A stretch of DNA of 64,000 bases from JAHEFT01 sp963700705 (lineage in GTDB: Bacteria > Pseudomonadota > Gammaproteobacteria > Xanthomonadales > SZUA-36): positions 124,001-188,000 of the forward strand of contig CAVOYQ010000018.1 in assembly GCA_963700705.1 (NCBI GenBank), written 5' to 3'. Numbering within the stretch: position 1 is the first letter of the stretch; each line of letters opens with the position of its first letter. Made by a program: the position numbers and the translations under genes. Below, piece after piece: positions 1 through 8,561 of this stretch. Under the pieces are notes generated by a model. The model did not search any database and was not told where the DNA came from. It saw only the letters and a program-made list of their open reading frames with translations.

Positions 1-638
1 TGTGCTCGTAGACCTCGTCCGACAGCAGCAGAATGTTGGTATCTTCAATCACCTGCCGCAGCCCCTCGATATCCTCAGCCGACCACACGGCGCCCGACGG
101 ATTGTGCGGGTTGTTCAGCAGAATCAGGCGCGTGCGATCAGTTACGGCTTCTTTGACACGCTGCCAGTCAATCCGGAAATCCGGGTACTCGAGTGGAATG
201 CGCACCGCGCGGCCGCCGTTCAGCCGGATGCCGGGTTCGTAGGTGTCGTAGGCCGGGTCGAAAAGGATGACTTCGTCCCCGGACCCGACCACGGCCGTGA
301 TCGCACAGTAGATGGCTTCCGTGGCGCCGGGCGTCACGGCCACCTGTCTTGCCGGGTCCACAGAAAGGCCATAGAGGGTTTCCACCTTGCGCGCTATTTG
401 CTCGAGCAGGTCCGGTACGCCGGCCAGCGGCGCATATTGATTGTGGCCATTCGCCATGTGCCAGGCCACCCGTTCCCGCAACAAAGGCGGGCCATCGAAA
501 TCCGGATATCCCTGGGACAGGTTGATCGCCCCGAAGTCCTTCGCCATTTTCGACATGATCGCGAATATGGTCGTGCCCGCACCCGGCAACTTGCTCTTCA
601 GTGTCCGCCCGAATTGTGTTCAACAGCGCTCCGTCCAT
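1..638 (-). CDS. Methionine/kynurenine-type PLP aminotransferase (YbdL/MtnE-like), partial, frameshifted near N-terminus
   Basis: Class I/II PLP-dependent aminotransferase; its C-terminal half, including the PLP lysine, lies beyond the left edge. The reverse strand reads KLPGAGTTIFAIMSKMAKDF, then INLSQGYPDFDGP, then NQYAPLAGVPDLLEQIARK, VTPGATEAIYCAITAVVGSG and LNNPHNPSGAVW. This follows the family architecture: substrate-binding N-terminal segment, NQY/P-L-xG loop, GATEA and NxPHNPSG. YbdL-type enzymes transaminate methionine and other hydrophobic or aromatic amino acids; the exact substrate cannot be told here. No ATG starts this frame before residue AIM, but the ATG at 638 opens MDGALLNTIRADT in a neighbouring frame. 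One extra base near 600 would join them into a normal N-terminus, so I place the start at 638 with a frameshift. Confidence 0.75.
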
Positions 639-711
639 GGCGTAACCTGGCGTTATCCTAACCCGAACGCCTGGAACGATCGAGTGGCAATCCATATTCA
701 ATCCCAATCAG

Positions 712-1329
712 TCATCGAGCGGGTTTGATCGGTTCTCTGAACTTTTGGAGCTCCGACTCCAGCGCAATGATTTGCTCGTCACGTTGCGCCAGCGCGGCCG
801 TGACATCCACCGCGTCAAAACGCTGCGGAATGTGTTGGGGGCAGTTCGTATCCCAGGCTGTTACCGTGAGCAGAATGTTCTGTGACGCCCGGGCTTTGTA
901 AGCCGGCGGCATCAGACGTGCAGTTAGCTCCTCGTCACCCTCCACCACGCGTGCAACGCCCCAGATCTTGACGCGACTCTGTCGGGCATAGTCGATGAGA
1001 AACAGATGGGCCTTCGGGTTTTCAGCCAGGTTGCCGATTGTGATGTATTGCTTGTTGCCTACGAAATCGACAAATCCGATGGTTTCCTGGTTGAGCACCT
1101 GCAGGAAGCCGGCCGGGCCGCCGCGGTGCTGAATGTAGGGCTGCCCATCACCATTGACGGTAGCCAGGAAGGCGCTTGTCTGAGCTTCAATGAATACTTT
1201 CAGATCTGCGTCGACAAGCGTTTTCCAGGAGCCTGCCTCTTCCATGCGTGCATAGGCGCCCCGCGAGCCTTTGCGTTGCTGAATGGATTTGACAATGGGG
1301 GTGAAGGCGATATCACTGGAATAGCTCAT
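712..1329 (-). CDS. Pyridoxamine 5'-phosphate oxidase (PNPOx-like) family protein
   Basis: About 205 residues with the split-barrel flavin-binding fold of the PNPOx family: FLATVNGDGQPYIQHRGGPAGFLQVL, then IGFVDFVGNKQYITIGNL, AHLFLIDYARQSRVKIWGVARVV, ending with a short coiled C-terminal helix (LAQRDEQIIALESELQKFRE). Members with this layout bind FMN or F420 and act on unknown substrates; a role in pyridoxal phosphate synthesis is not implied. Two in-frame ATGs lie at 1335 and 1329. AAGGAG is seven bases before the second and touches the first, so 1329 is preferred. It sits downstream of an AhpD-like gene on the same strand, a pairing that suggests a small redox or detoxification unit (inference). 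Unlike its neighbours, its frame is intact. Confidence 0.8.
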   Translation of the reverse strand: MSYSSDIAFTPIVKSIQQRKGSRGAYARMEEAGSWKTLVDADLKVFIEAQTSAFLATVNGDGQPYIQHRGGPAGFLQVLNQETIGFVDFVGNKQYITIGNLAENPKAHLFLIDYARQSRVKIWGVARVVEGDEELTARLMPPAYKARASQNILLTVTAWDTNCPQHIPQRFDAVDVTAALAQRDEQIIALESELQKFREPIKPAR

Positions 1330-1447
1330 GGGCATGCTCCTTGTCCGGTGGTCGGGCCCGGGCCTGCCTGGAGCGTTTGCAACAAGCGTCGGCCCGGCGC
1401 CCAGGGCCACGGTTCAACTGGCCTTACGCAACTCGACGGTGGGAAAG

Positions 1448-1967
1448 TCAATGTCGGTTTTTGCTGACTTCGTTGACGTAGTTGGTCCAGGTGTTCAACG
1501 CCACGTGCTGCACGATTTCGATTACCTCGGCATCGCTGTAGCCGGCGTCCCGGACGACCCCTAAATCCGCATCGCAGATGTGGCCACGCTTTCGCACGAC
1601 TTTGACCGCGAAACTGACCGCGGCGTCGGCTTTGGCGTCGTTTGACCAGCCCTGAAGATTGGCGGCAATCTCAGCCTCGTCGAGTTTTGCTACGTGTTTG
1701 CCGAGATAGGCATGAGCCGCTGGCAGTAGCCGCAATCGTTGACCGCAGCCACGGCCAGAGCGATGCGTTCACGGGTCGCGGCGGACAGGGTGCCTTTGGC
1801 CAGAGCAGCGGACAGGCCCAGGTAGCCTTCCAGCGCGGCCGGGCTATTGGCCACCAGGCGGAACAGGTTGGGTACGGAGCCGATTTGTTTTTTCACAGCC
1901 TGCAATAAAGGCTGTGCGGCGGGAGGCGCGCAGCATCAATGCTGGCGGGGGTCGGAATGCGTGACAT
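1448..1967 (-). pseudogene. Carboxymuconolactone decarboxylase / AhpD-like alkylhydroperoxidase family protein, two frameshifts
   Basis: The reading runs MSRIPTPASIDAA (ATG at 1967, GGAGA about seven bases upstream), then QAVKKQIGSVPNLFRLVANS, LSAATRERIALAVAAVNDCGYCQ, then AAHAYLGKHVAKLDEAEIAA to NTWTNYVNEVSKNRH. The CxxC-x3-H signature of AhpD-type peroxidases (C-G-Y-C, then H in AAHAYLG) is complete once frames are joined. Two single-base shifts break the gene: one between about 1905 and 1935, the other at about 1722 directly inside the catalytic motif, where one missing base in CAG-CGG restores QAAHAYLG. Family members reduce peroxides or serve in unknown redox steps. The gene diverges from a LysR regulator 123 bp away, a common arrangement in which the regulator controls this gene. 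Either sequence error or real inactivation is possible. Confidence 0.75.
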
Positions 1968-2089
1968 GGTGTTTCTCCGTGGTTGTAAAGGCGCCGGCGG
2001 GCTCGTTGAACAACAGATTACAGACTTCCGAGATTCGAGACGACATGCTGCTTTATGTAAACACTATTCCATTCTGCGGAAGTATAATC

Positions 2090-3001
2090 ATGGACCGATT
2101 GCAATCTATGGAGGTACTGCTCGCCGTAGTTGAAACCGGCAGCATGTCCGCTGCGGGTCGCGAACTGGGCATGCCGCTGCCAACAGTCAGCCGCAAAAAA
2201 GGTGTCTGAGCTGGAGGCGCATCTCAACGCACGCCTGCTGATCCGTACCACTCGGCACCTCGAGTTGACTGATGCGGGGCAGTCATACCTGGCCGCTTGC
2301 AAGCGCATCCTGCAGGACGTCGATGAAGCAGAGCGCGTTGCGGCGGGCGAAGACTACAGCACGCCCAGAGGCGATCTGGCGATCACGGCGCCGATTGTTT
2401 TTGGCCGTCTGCATGTTCTGCCGGTTGTTGGTGAATTCCTGCAGGCGTACCCCGAGGTCAATGTCCGTCTCAGTTTGCGCGATCAAATCATCAGCCTGCT
2501 GGATGAGCATGTCGATGTCGCCATCCGCATTGGCGAATTACCCGACAGCGCATTGATTGCCCGACGGTTGGGAACGATTCTCCGGGTGGTCTGCGGCAGC
2601 CCGGGCTACCTGGTACAAAACGGAGTGCCCGAAGAGCCCGCTGATCTCAGCGAGCACGACTGTGTCAATTTCGATGTGCTGGCATCCGGAGATGCCTGGG
2701 ACTTCCAGGCAGACAGCCGCCGCGCGTGCCGATTCACCCGCGCCTTGGCGTCAATACAGCCGAGGCCGCCATCGAGGCTGCGATTGCGGGTGTTGGATTG
2801 ACCCGCGTGTTGTCCTACCAGGTGGAAGCAGCCCTGCGCTCAGGCACGCTCGAGCGTGTCTTGCAGGCATTCGAACCGGCCGAAATTCCTGTCAGCCTGG
2901 TGTACGCCAGGCAAGGGCAACAGACGCTCAAGCTGCGTGCCTTCCTTGACTTTGCCGCCCCCCGCTTGCAGGATGCTATCAAACGCCAGCAACTCGGCTA
3001 G
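2090..3001 (+). pseudogene. LysR-family transcriptional regulator, two frameshifts
   Basis: The N-terminal winged helix-turn-helix reads MDRLQSMEVLLAVVETGSMS, AAGRELGMPLPTVSRK, then VSELEAHLNARLLIRTTRHLELTDAG. The substrate domain follows (GDLAITAPIVFGRLHVLPVV, VDVAIRIGELPDS) and ends with VNTAEAAIEAAIAGVGLTRVLSYQV. About 303 residues once repaired, the usual LysR length. The first break is in the A6 run at 2195-2200 between VSRK and VSELE. The second is at about 2715-2730, before the segment VPIHPRLGVNTAEAA. The closest family type is the AaeR/DsdC-like branch that often controls small oxidoreductase genes. It faces the AhpD-like gene, its likely target. ATG at 2090. Confidence 0.8.
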
Positions 3002-3091
3002 CACCCGAATGAGCACGGTGCCAGTTAGCCCGTCATGTTGCGGTCAGTCTTGACCTGGACATCAACGCCAAAAGCGAGGCCAGCGCCCGAA

Positions 3092-4294
3092 CTATTCGAG
3101 CGCCGGGCTCAGACCGGGCAACAAGGCTTCCAGGACGGCGTGGGTGGCACCGTCGCCGCCCATGTCTGCGGCGGCGTTGGCAACCACGAGCACGCCGCTA
3201 TCCGTGGTCGGGAATAGCGCCACCCAGGCCAGCCAGTTGCCGTCTGACCCACCGTGAACCCAGACCGGTCCCGCGTCCGGCGATCGATGCCTGCACGCCC
3301 CAGTCAAGGCCGGCCGGCTGCCGGGTTGTGTGTGTTGCATCAGTTGATATGAGGCGTCGCTCAGCAAGGTGCCTCGGCCGTGACTGCCCGCCAACTGATC
3401 GATACAGAACAATGCCCAGTCCTGCAGGCTCATGTGCAGATTACCCGCCGGCGTGTACGCCATAGGCACGCCATCTTCGGTTGTGAGCGGGACGTCTGTG
3501 ATAACGACGCCCACACGATGACCGCGTGGCTGATCGCCTTCTGTAGGACCGAAGCCCGTATGTTGCATGCCCAGTGGACCAAAAACCTCTTGCAACATGA
3601 GCGCTTCGAAGCTGGTCTGGGTGGCGCGTTCAGCAATTACCGCGGCAATCAGGAACCCCGTATTGCTGTAAACAAACTCATGACCAGGCACATTCTCGGG
3701 CTGCTCGCTGAGCGCGTGGCTGATCAAATCGAGGCGCTGCTCAGACAGCGGACGATCATCACTATAGAAACGGTTGACATAGTCGAGATCGCGCGGGTTT
3801 TCCGCCAGGCCGGCACGGTGTGATAGCAGCAATTCGACCAGGGTGACCGAGCGATAGGCCGGCTGCATCTGCCCGCTCAGATCAGGCAGCATTTCTTCAA
3901 GTGTGGCAGTCCACGACTTTGTTCAACCAGGCGCGCGATCAATGCCACGGTCATCACCTTGCCGGTGGACCCGATAAACCAGACGTCATCAATCAATGCT
4001 CCCGTTTGTTGGTCCGCACGGCGCAAGCCACGAACCGCTTGATCTGCGATCTGACCATCCCGGATGATCAGCACACCAACCGCAGGTGTGGCGGTGCCCT
4101 GCATGGCTTGCGCCAGCAGCGCATTGAGGTCATCCGACGCCCGAACCGGGCGCATAGCGCGACCATCACCAGCACGACGCTTGCGGCCACACGGAACAGG
4201 AGACTGATCCCAATAGCCGGTTCACACGCTGAAGCAGGTACTGTGCAGCGACTGGGGAGATATTGATGTTGGCCGGGATTGCGAAATGGGACAT
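3092..4294 (-). pseudogene. Serine hydrolase, class C beta-lactamase-like family, frameshifted
   Basis: Joined frames give the three class C/serine-esterase motifs: S-x-x-K in FIGSTGKVMTVALIARLVEQ, Y-x-N in HEFVYSNTGFLIAAVIAERA, and H-x-G in PVWVHGGSDGNWLAWVALFP. The long insert VTLVELLLSHRAGLAENPRD is typical of the beta-lactamase/D-aminopeptidase-type hydrolases. Substrates of such proteins range from D-peptides to esters; resistance function should not be assumed. A shift of frame near 3905-3915 separates the SxxK part from the rest. A second break between about 4160 and 4230 separates a plausible start (ATG 4294) and a hydrophobic VAASVVLVMVALCA segment, likely a signal or anchor, from SDDLNALLAQAM. 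Divergent from the esterase at 4491, with the palindromes at 4352-4410 between them. Confidence 0.7.
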
Positions 4295-4351
4295 GGTGAT
4301 TCTCTTGTTGGACTGGGGAGGCGGCACAATGCCCTGTGGAGAAAGTATATT

Positions 4352-4372
4352 TAGTTCCATAAATTGGAACTA
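4352..4372. promoter_or_regulatory. Palindromic operator candidate 1 (TTCCA...TGGAA)
   Basis: A perfect inverted repeat: arms TAGTTCCA and TGGAACTA around TAAAT. It lies in an AT-rich divergent intergenic region between the serine hydrolase and the esterase. The core TTCCA-N5-TGGAA also occurs in the second palindrome. The regulator is unknown; IclR-type repressors bind sites of similar form (inference). Confidence 0.6.
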
Positions 4373-4395
4373 GATGTTATAAATTATAATATATC

Positions 4396-4410
4396 TTCCA
4401 TATTATGGAA
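4396..4410. promoter_or_regulatory. Palindromic operator candidate 2 (TTCCATA-T-TATGGAA)
   Basis: A perfect 15-base palindrome TTCCATATTATGGAA. Its centre (4403) is 41 bp from the centre of the first palindrome (4362), close to four helical turns, so both sites would lie on the same face of the DNA. It sits 80 bp before the esterase start. Confidence 0.6.
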
Positions 4411-4490
4411 TATTTTAGACTAACGATCATTTTCGAGTTCTTTCATTCTACGTCTACACGCCTGCCCCCGAGGTTCCGCCACTGTCCGGC

Positions 4491-5387
4491 ATGCTGACTA
4501 ATGGCTCCATCGAGGTGGGCGGCATCAAGCGGACTTACCTGACCTATATGCCGCGTGAGCTCGCGAAAGGAGCCCCGCTGGTGGTGGTGATGCACGGTTC
4601 CGGCGAGAACGGCGCGGCAGTTCGATTGGAAACGGGATATGCATTCGATCGCCTTGCCGACGACGATGGCTTTGCCGTCGTCTACCCCAATGCCCACGCT
4701 GGTTATTGGAACGCGTGCAGCGTTGTCGGCAACGAAAGCAGCAACACGCCCGGCGCCGACGACGTAGGGTTCCTGGTCGGAATAGTCGACAAGCTCATTG
4801 CCGAAGTTGGCACCGATCCGGGCCGTGTGTTTGCGGTCGGCAGCTCCCGTGGCGGCAGCATGGCGTTGCGCCTTGCACTCGAAGCGCCTTCCCGTTTTCG
4901 TGCGGTAGCGGCGGTATCGGCCAGCGTGCCGGCGCCTGGCAACTTCAGGTGCAAGCCGGTAGGGCGCGGCACATCATCGGTGATGATCATGAATGGCACG
5001 GAGGACCCCATAGTCCCGTTTGGAGGCGGCGAGGTCAGCCTGTTCGGCGTGTTCTACAAGAACGGCCGGATGTTGTCTTCGCGCGAATCAGGCCAGTATT
5101 TTGCGAACTTAACCGACCTGGCCAGCGCGCCTGAAGAAGACCATACCGAGGTTGCCGACGGAATCAGCGTCGAACATGTCCTTTGGCGCGACGACTCCAG
5201 GGTAGAAGTGGAGCTGGTGGCCATCCACGGCGGTGGCCATGGCATCCCGCAGCCATACCGGCGCCGCCCGCGAATTCTGGGCCCGTCGGCGATGGAACCG
5301 AATGGACCAGCGATGATCTGGGCGTTCTTCCAGAGACAGTCGTCGCAGTCGAGCCCGTCGATGCGAGAACAGGAGAGCGTCAGGTGA
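4491..5387 (+). CDS. PHB depolymerase/LpqC-type alpha/beta hydrolase (esterase)
   Basis: A 298-residue alpha/beta hydrolase. VVVMHGSGENG forms the oxyanion-hole strand, GSSRGGSMALRLAL is the nucleophile elbow (G-x-S-x-G with Ser in GSSRG), MNGTEDPIVPFGG carries the acid residue and IHGGGHGIPQP the catalytic histidine. This is the pattern of the polyhydroxybutyrate depolymerase/feruloyl esterase family (LpqC-like); the natural substrate is open. The frame is closed upstream by a stop at about 4414, and 4491 is the first ATG after it. The in-frame stretch before it (VYTPAPEVPPLSG) looks protein-like, so a signal peptide may have been lost through a frameshift upstream. No good ribosome-binding site is seen. 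It follows the two palindromes and is the likely first gene of a short same-strand run. Confidence 0.7.
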   Translation: MLTNGSIEVGGIKRTYLTYMPRELAKGAPLVVVMHGSGENGAAVRLETGYAFDRLADDDGFAVVYPNAHAGYWNACSVVGNESSNTPGADDVGFLVGIVDKLIAEVGTDPGRVFAVGSSRGGSMALRLALEAPSRFRAVAAVSASVPAPGNFRCKPVGRGTSSVMIMNGTEDPIVPFGGGEVSLFGVFYKNGRMLSSRESGQYFANLTDLASAPEEDHTEVADGISVEHVLWRDDSRVEVELVAIHGGGHGIPQPYRRRPRILGPSAMEPNGPAMIWAFFQRQSSQSSPSMREQESVR

Positions 5388-5399
5388 AGCACCAGCAAT

Positions 5400-5763
5400 A
5401 TGCTGACCATCACGTCTCTGCTTTCTATCCTCCTGCTGACGCTTCACGTTACGGACGATATCGTCCATGGGATATCGAAGGCCGAGCCTGCCAACACTGC
5501 GCTGATCGTCTCCGCGGTGTTCCTGTACGGGACACTCGTGCTCGCGGAACGGCGATTGGGGCAGGTCATCGCTGCTCGTCGGGGTGTGCGCGGCAGCCAT
5601 GCCCGTCATTCACATGAGAGGCGCACATTACGCCGAGATCGCTATCTCCAACGGTGGCTTCTTCTTCGTCTGGACACTGTGGGCGCTCGGCGCACTCGGG
5701 GGCCTCACCATCATGCTCTCGGTGCGCGGACTGTGGAGCCTGCGAAAGGGCCAGCCCCGGTAG
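5400..5763 (+). CDS. Small integral membrane protein, frameshifted
   Basis: Reads MLTITSLLSILLLTLHVTDD with a second hydrophobic stretch TALIVSAVFLYGTLVLAERR, then after a shift SSLLVGVCAAAMPVIHM and FFFVWTLWALGALGGLTIML, ending SLRKGQPR. Four predicted membrane segments, about 120 residues. The shift is explained by one extra G in the G4 run at 5558-5561: with G3 the join reads AERRLGRSSLLVGVCAAAMP. I do not recognise the family. It starts 12 bp after the esterase stop and precedes a DUF4386 membrane protein, so the three may be co-transcribed. Confidence 0.55.
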
Positions 5764-5858
5764 TCAGAAGAAAGCGCGTGCCGCGCACGGCGGGGTTGAC
5801 GGTACAAGATCGTCGATTGGCCGGAGTCGTCGTTGCCATTCATTCTGAGGAAAAAGCC

Positions 5859-6588
5859 ATGATCTGGACCAAAAATCCCGGACGCGTCGCCGGGTGCCTG
5901 TACCTGCTACTGATGGTTGCGCCGTTGCGGCTGGTCTACATAACCAAGACCCTGTTCGTACCCGGCGATGCAACTGCGACGGCGAGAAATATACTCGCTC
6001 ACGAAACCCTGTTTCGGTTCGGGATGTTCAGCGAACTGTTTACCGCGGTCGTGCTGATCTTTCTCACCCTCGCGTTCTATCGGCCTGTTCAAGGGTGTAA
6101 GCCGATATCAGGCCATATTGGTGATCGTCCTTGGTGGTGTGATGCCGGCGTGCATAGCCTTCTCCGGCGTGGTCCAGGATGCCGCTGCGCTGATTCTGGT
6201 GCGCGGCGCGGATTATCTGTCGGTATTCGACAAGCCGCAGCGCGATGCGCTGGCCATGTTGTTCCTGAAAGTGCATGGCCAGCGCGTCGTGGCTTCCCAG
6301 ATTCTTTGGGGCCTGTGGCTGTTGCCGTTGGCGTCGCTGGTCTACCGATCGGGGTTCCTGCCGCGCTTCCTGGGCGTCTGGCTGGTCATAAACGGCCTGG
6401 TCTACGTAGCGATGAGCATCACCGGCCTTCTCGCGCCCGAATACGGGTTCGGGATTTCCGGGTGGACTTTCCCGGCGCTGTTGGGTGAGCTGGCGCTGAT
6501 GTTGTGGCTCATCATCAGGGGGGTGGATCAGCGCACCGTGGATGCTCGCGGGACAGAGCCGGAAACGACCGTGGCGGAGGGGGGTGAT
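5859..6588 (+). pseudogene. DUF4386-family membrane protein, frameshifted
   Basis: Starts at ATG 5859 behind TGAGGA: MIWTKNPGRVAGCLYLLLMV, then ETLFRFGMFSELFTAVVLIF, after a shift LFKGVSRYQAILVIVLGGVM, then VFDKPQRDALAMLFLKVHGQ, PRFLGVWLVINGLVYVAMSI and LLGELALMLWLIIRGVD. The order of six or so membrane helices and the F-x-x-L-F-K-G and P-R-x-L-G motifs fit the DUF4386 family, of unknown function. One extra C at 6084-6085 shifts the frame in the middle. The end is also affected: the open frame runs on into the next gene, while one more G in the G6 run just before 6587 would create a stop after ETTVAEGG, the expected length. I end it there. Confidence 0.6.
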
Positions 6589-6649
6589 GTGGACCGCATC
6601 AAGGGCAATCGAGTGTTCCGGTCGTCATGGCGTTTGCTATCGTTAAGCC

Positions 6650-7737
6650 ATGCCCGTAACCATGACGTCCTTTCCGTCACCAGGCTTGCCGCGAATGCTG
6701 AGCTGGCGGCGCCTGAAGGTTCCCTACATCATCTGCCTGGTGCTGAGCCTGCTCTGGCTGCCGACCTGGCACGCATCGTGGGCGGTGCTGATCGGCCGGC
6801 TGCTGATGATCGCCACCCTGCTGGTGCTGGTGTTTGGCGTGCTGGAGCGCTGGTCGAAGCAACTGCCGACCTGGCTTGCCCGCTGGGTGCTGCAGGTCGC
6901 CGGCGTCGCCGTCACCGCGCCATTCGTGGCGGCGCTGGCGTACACGCTGACGACGATCGGCGATGCGGTCCCCTGGGCGCAGGACAAGGAACGCATGGCA
7001 GGCTTCTTCGGCATGAGCATGCTCGGCCTGCTGATCGCGCCGTGGATGGCCATGTCGGCGCTGTACCGCCAGATCAGCGGCGAGGCCCAGCGGCAGGCGC
7101 CGGCCTTCGACCTGGAACGCAGCGAATTCGAGCGCAAGGAGATCGACGCCCGCCTGCGTTTGTTGCAGGCGCAGGTCGAACCGCATTTCCTGTTCAACAC
7201 CCTGGCCAACGTCCGCGAGCTGGTCGATTCCGGCTCGCCGCAGGCCTCGGCGGTGCTGGGTCACTTGATCGCCTACCTGCGCGCGGCCGTGCCCCGTTTG
7301 CACGACACAGCGACGACGCTGGCCCAGGAAGTCGAGCTGGTTCGCGCCTACCTTGAGGTGATGCACATGCGCATGCCCGACCGGATGCAGTTCTCGCTGC
7401 AGGTCGACGACGCGACCCTGCCGCTGGCCTGCCCACCGATGACGCTGCTGACCCTGGTCGAGAATGCCGTGCGCCATGGACTCGATCCCAGCGAGGAGGG
7501 CGGGCGGATCGAGGTGCGAGTGGGGCTGCGGGACGGGCGTGCCAGGCCGCGGTCATCGACACTGGCGTCGGTCTTCGCCACGCGGGAGCCGGGCCCGGGC
7601 ACCGGCCTGTCGAACCTGCGCGAACGGCTACGACTGGCCTTCGGCGGCGACGCGCACGTAGAACCTCGTGCCACTCGAAACCGCATGGCGTTTCCGCCGA
7701 GCTCGACTTCCCGGCCAAGACAGGTCCAACGACATGA
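6650..7737 (+). pseudogene. LytS/YehU-type sensor histidine kinase, frameshifted C-terminal region
   Basis: Four hydrophobic helices come first (VPYIICLVLSLLWLPTWHA; VLIGRLLMIATLLVLVFGVL; VLQVAGVAVTAPFVAALAYT; GFFGMSMLGLLIAPWMAMSA). A coiled linker and the His_kinase domain of the LytS class follow: LQAQVEPHFLFNTLANVREL with phospho-acceptor His, the N-box TLVENAVRHGLDPSEEGG and the G-box GPGTGLSNLRERLRLAFGG. Frame slips lie at about 7545, 7595 and 7665. Corrected, the D-box reads VIDTGVGLRHAG and the protein ends GVSAELDFPAKTGPTT with its TGA at 7735-7737 overlapping the regulator start. Base composition is visibly richer in G+C than in the genes to the right. Together with the next gene it forms a two-component system of unknown stimulus. 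Confidence 0.75.
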
Positions 7738-8521
7738 CGACTCGCCGCCCGACCGCGATGATCGCGGACGACGAACCCCTGTTGCGCAAGGCATTGGCAC
7801 GCCAGCTGGCGCAGGCCTGGCCGGAACTCGAGGTGGTCAGTCAGGCGCGCAACGGTCGTGAGGCCGTCGACCGCTTCGAGGCATTACAACCCGACATCTG
7901 TTTCCTCGACGTGCACATGCCCGGCCTGTCGGGCGTGGAGGCGGCGCGCTTACATCGGCAACCGCGCGCAACTCGTGTTTGTCACCGCCTACGACCAATA
8001 TGCAGTGCAAGCCTTCGAGCAAGGCGCGATCGACTACCTGGTCAAGCCGGTGGAGCCGTCGCGATGGCCGCCACGGTCGTGCGGCTGCAGGCGCGGCTAA
8101 GCGCCACGCAACCGGCGCGCGACACCGATGCGTTGCTCGAGCAACTCGCGGAGCGCCTGCGGAAGACAAACGGTCCGGCGCCGTTGCGCTGGATCCGCGC
8201 GTCGGTGGGTCAGGCGCTGCGCCTCGTTGCGGTCGACGAGATCGATTTCCTGCGTTCCGAAGACAAGTACACGCTGGTCGCCTGGCGTGGCGATGCCGGC
8301 AAGCCGGGCGAGGCCCTGGTGCGCACGCCATTGAAGGAATTGCTGGCGCAACTCGATCCGGCGCATTTCGTGCAGGTGCACCGGTCGGTGGTGGTCAACC
8401 TTCGCGCGCGTCAGTCACGTCGCTCGCGGCGGGAACGAAACGGCGACCGTTCACCTGAAGGGTCGCGCCGATGTGCTGCCGGTCAGCCGCACGCTACCTG
8501 CACCACTTCCGGCAGATGTGA
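7734..8521 (+). pseudogene. LytTR-family response regulator, frameshifted
   Basis: The ATG at 7734 overlaps the kinase stop (ATGA). The receiver domain reads MIADDEPLLRKALARQL, PDICFLDVHMPGLSGVEAAR (phospho-acceptor Asp), then LVFVTAYDQYAVQAFEQGAI and DYLVKPVEPS. The LytTR DNA-binding domain follows: RLVAVDEIDFLRSEDKYTLV, LKELLAQLDPAHFVQVHRSV, VNLRA, then SHVARGGNETATVHLKGRAD and YLHHFRQM with a TGA at 8519-8521. At least four single-base slips break the frame (about 7952, 8065, 8410 and 8490), each leaving a clean continuation in the next frame. AlgR/LytR-type regulators bind direct repeats upstream of envelope or exopolysaccharide genes; the target here is unknown. Confidence 0.75.
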
Positions 8522-8561
8522 ATCAATTCCCCGGTACGCCAGCGCCTCGGCCAGGTGGTTT

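Noticed and set aside
2..661. 219-codon open frame on the plus strand at the left edge
   Set aside because: It is antisense to the aminotransferase, whose conserved motifs are clear on the reverse strand.
6118..7356. Open frame of about 412 codons on the plus strand spanning the DUF4386 end and the kinase
   Set aside because: Only its first part (to about 6588) encodes the conserved membrane protein. The rest overlaps the LytS kinase, is out of frame with it and has Ala/Arg/Gly-rich composition typical of a GC-rich shadow frame.
6677..7718. Long reverse-strand open frames opposite the sensor kinase
   Set aside because: His/Gln/Arg-rich composition is typical of the antisense of a GC-rich gene; no start signal or family match.
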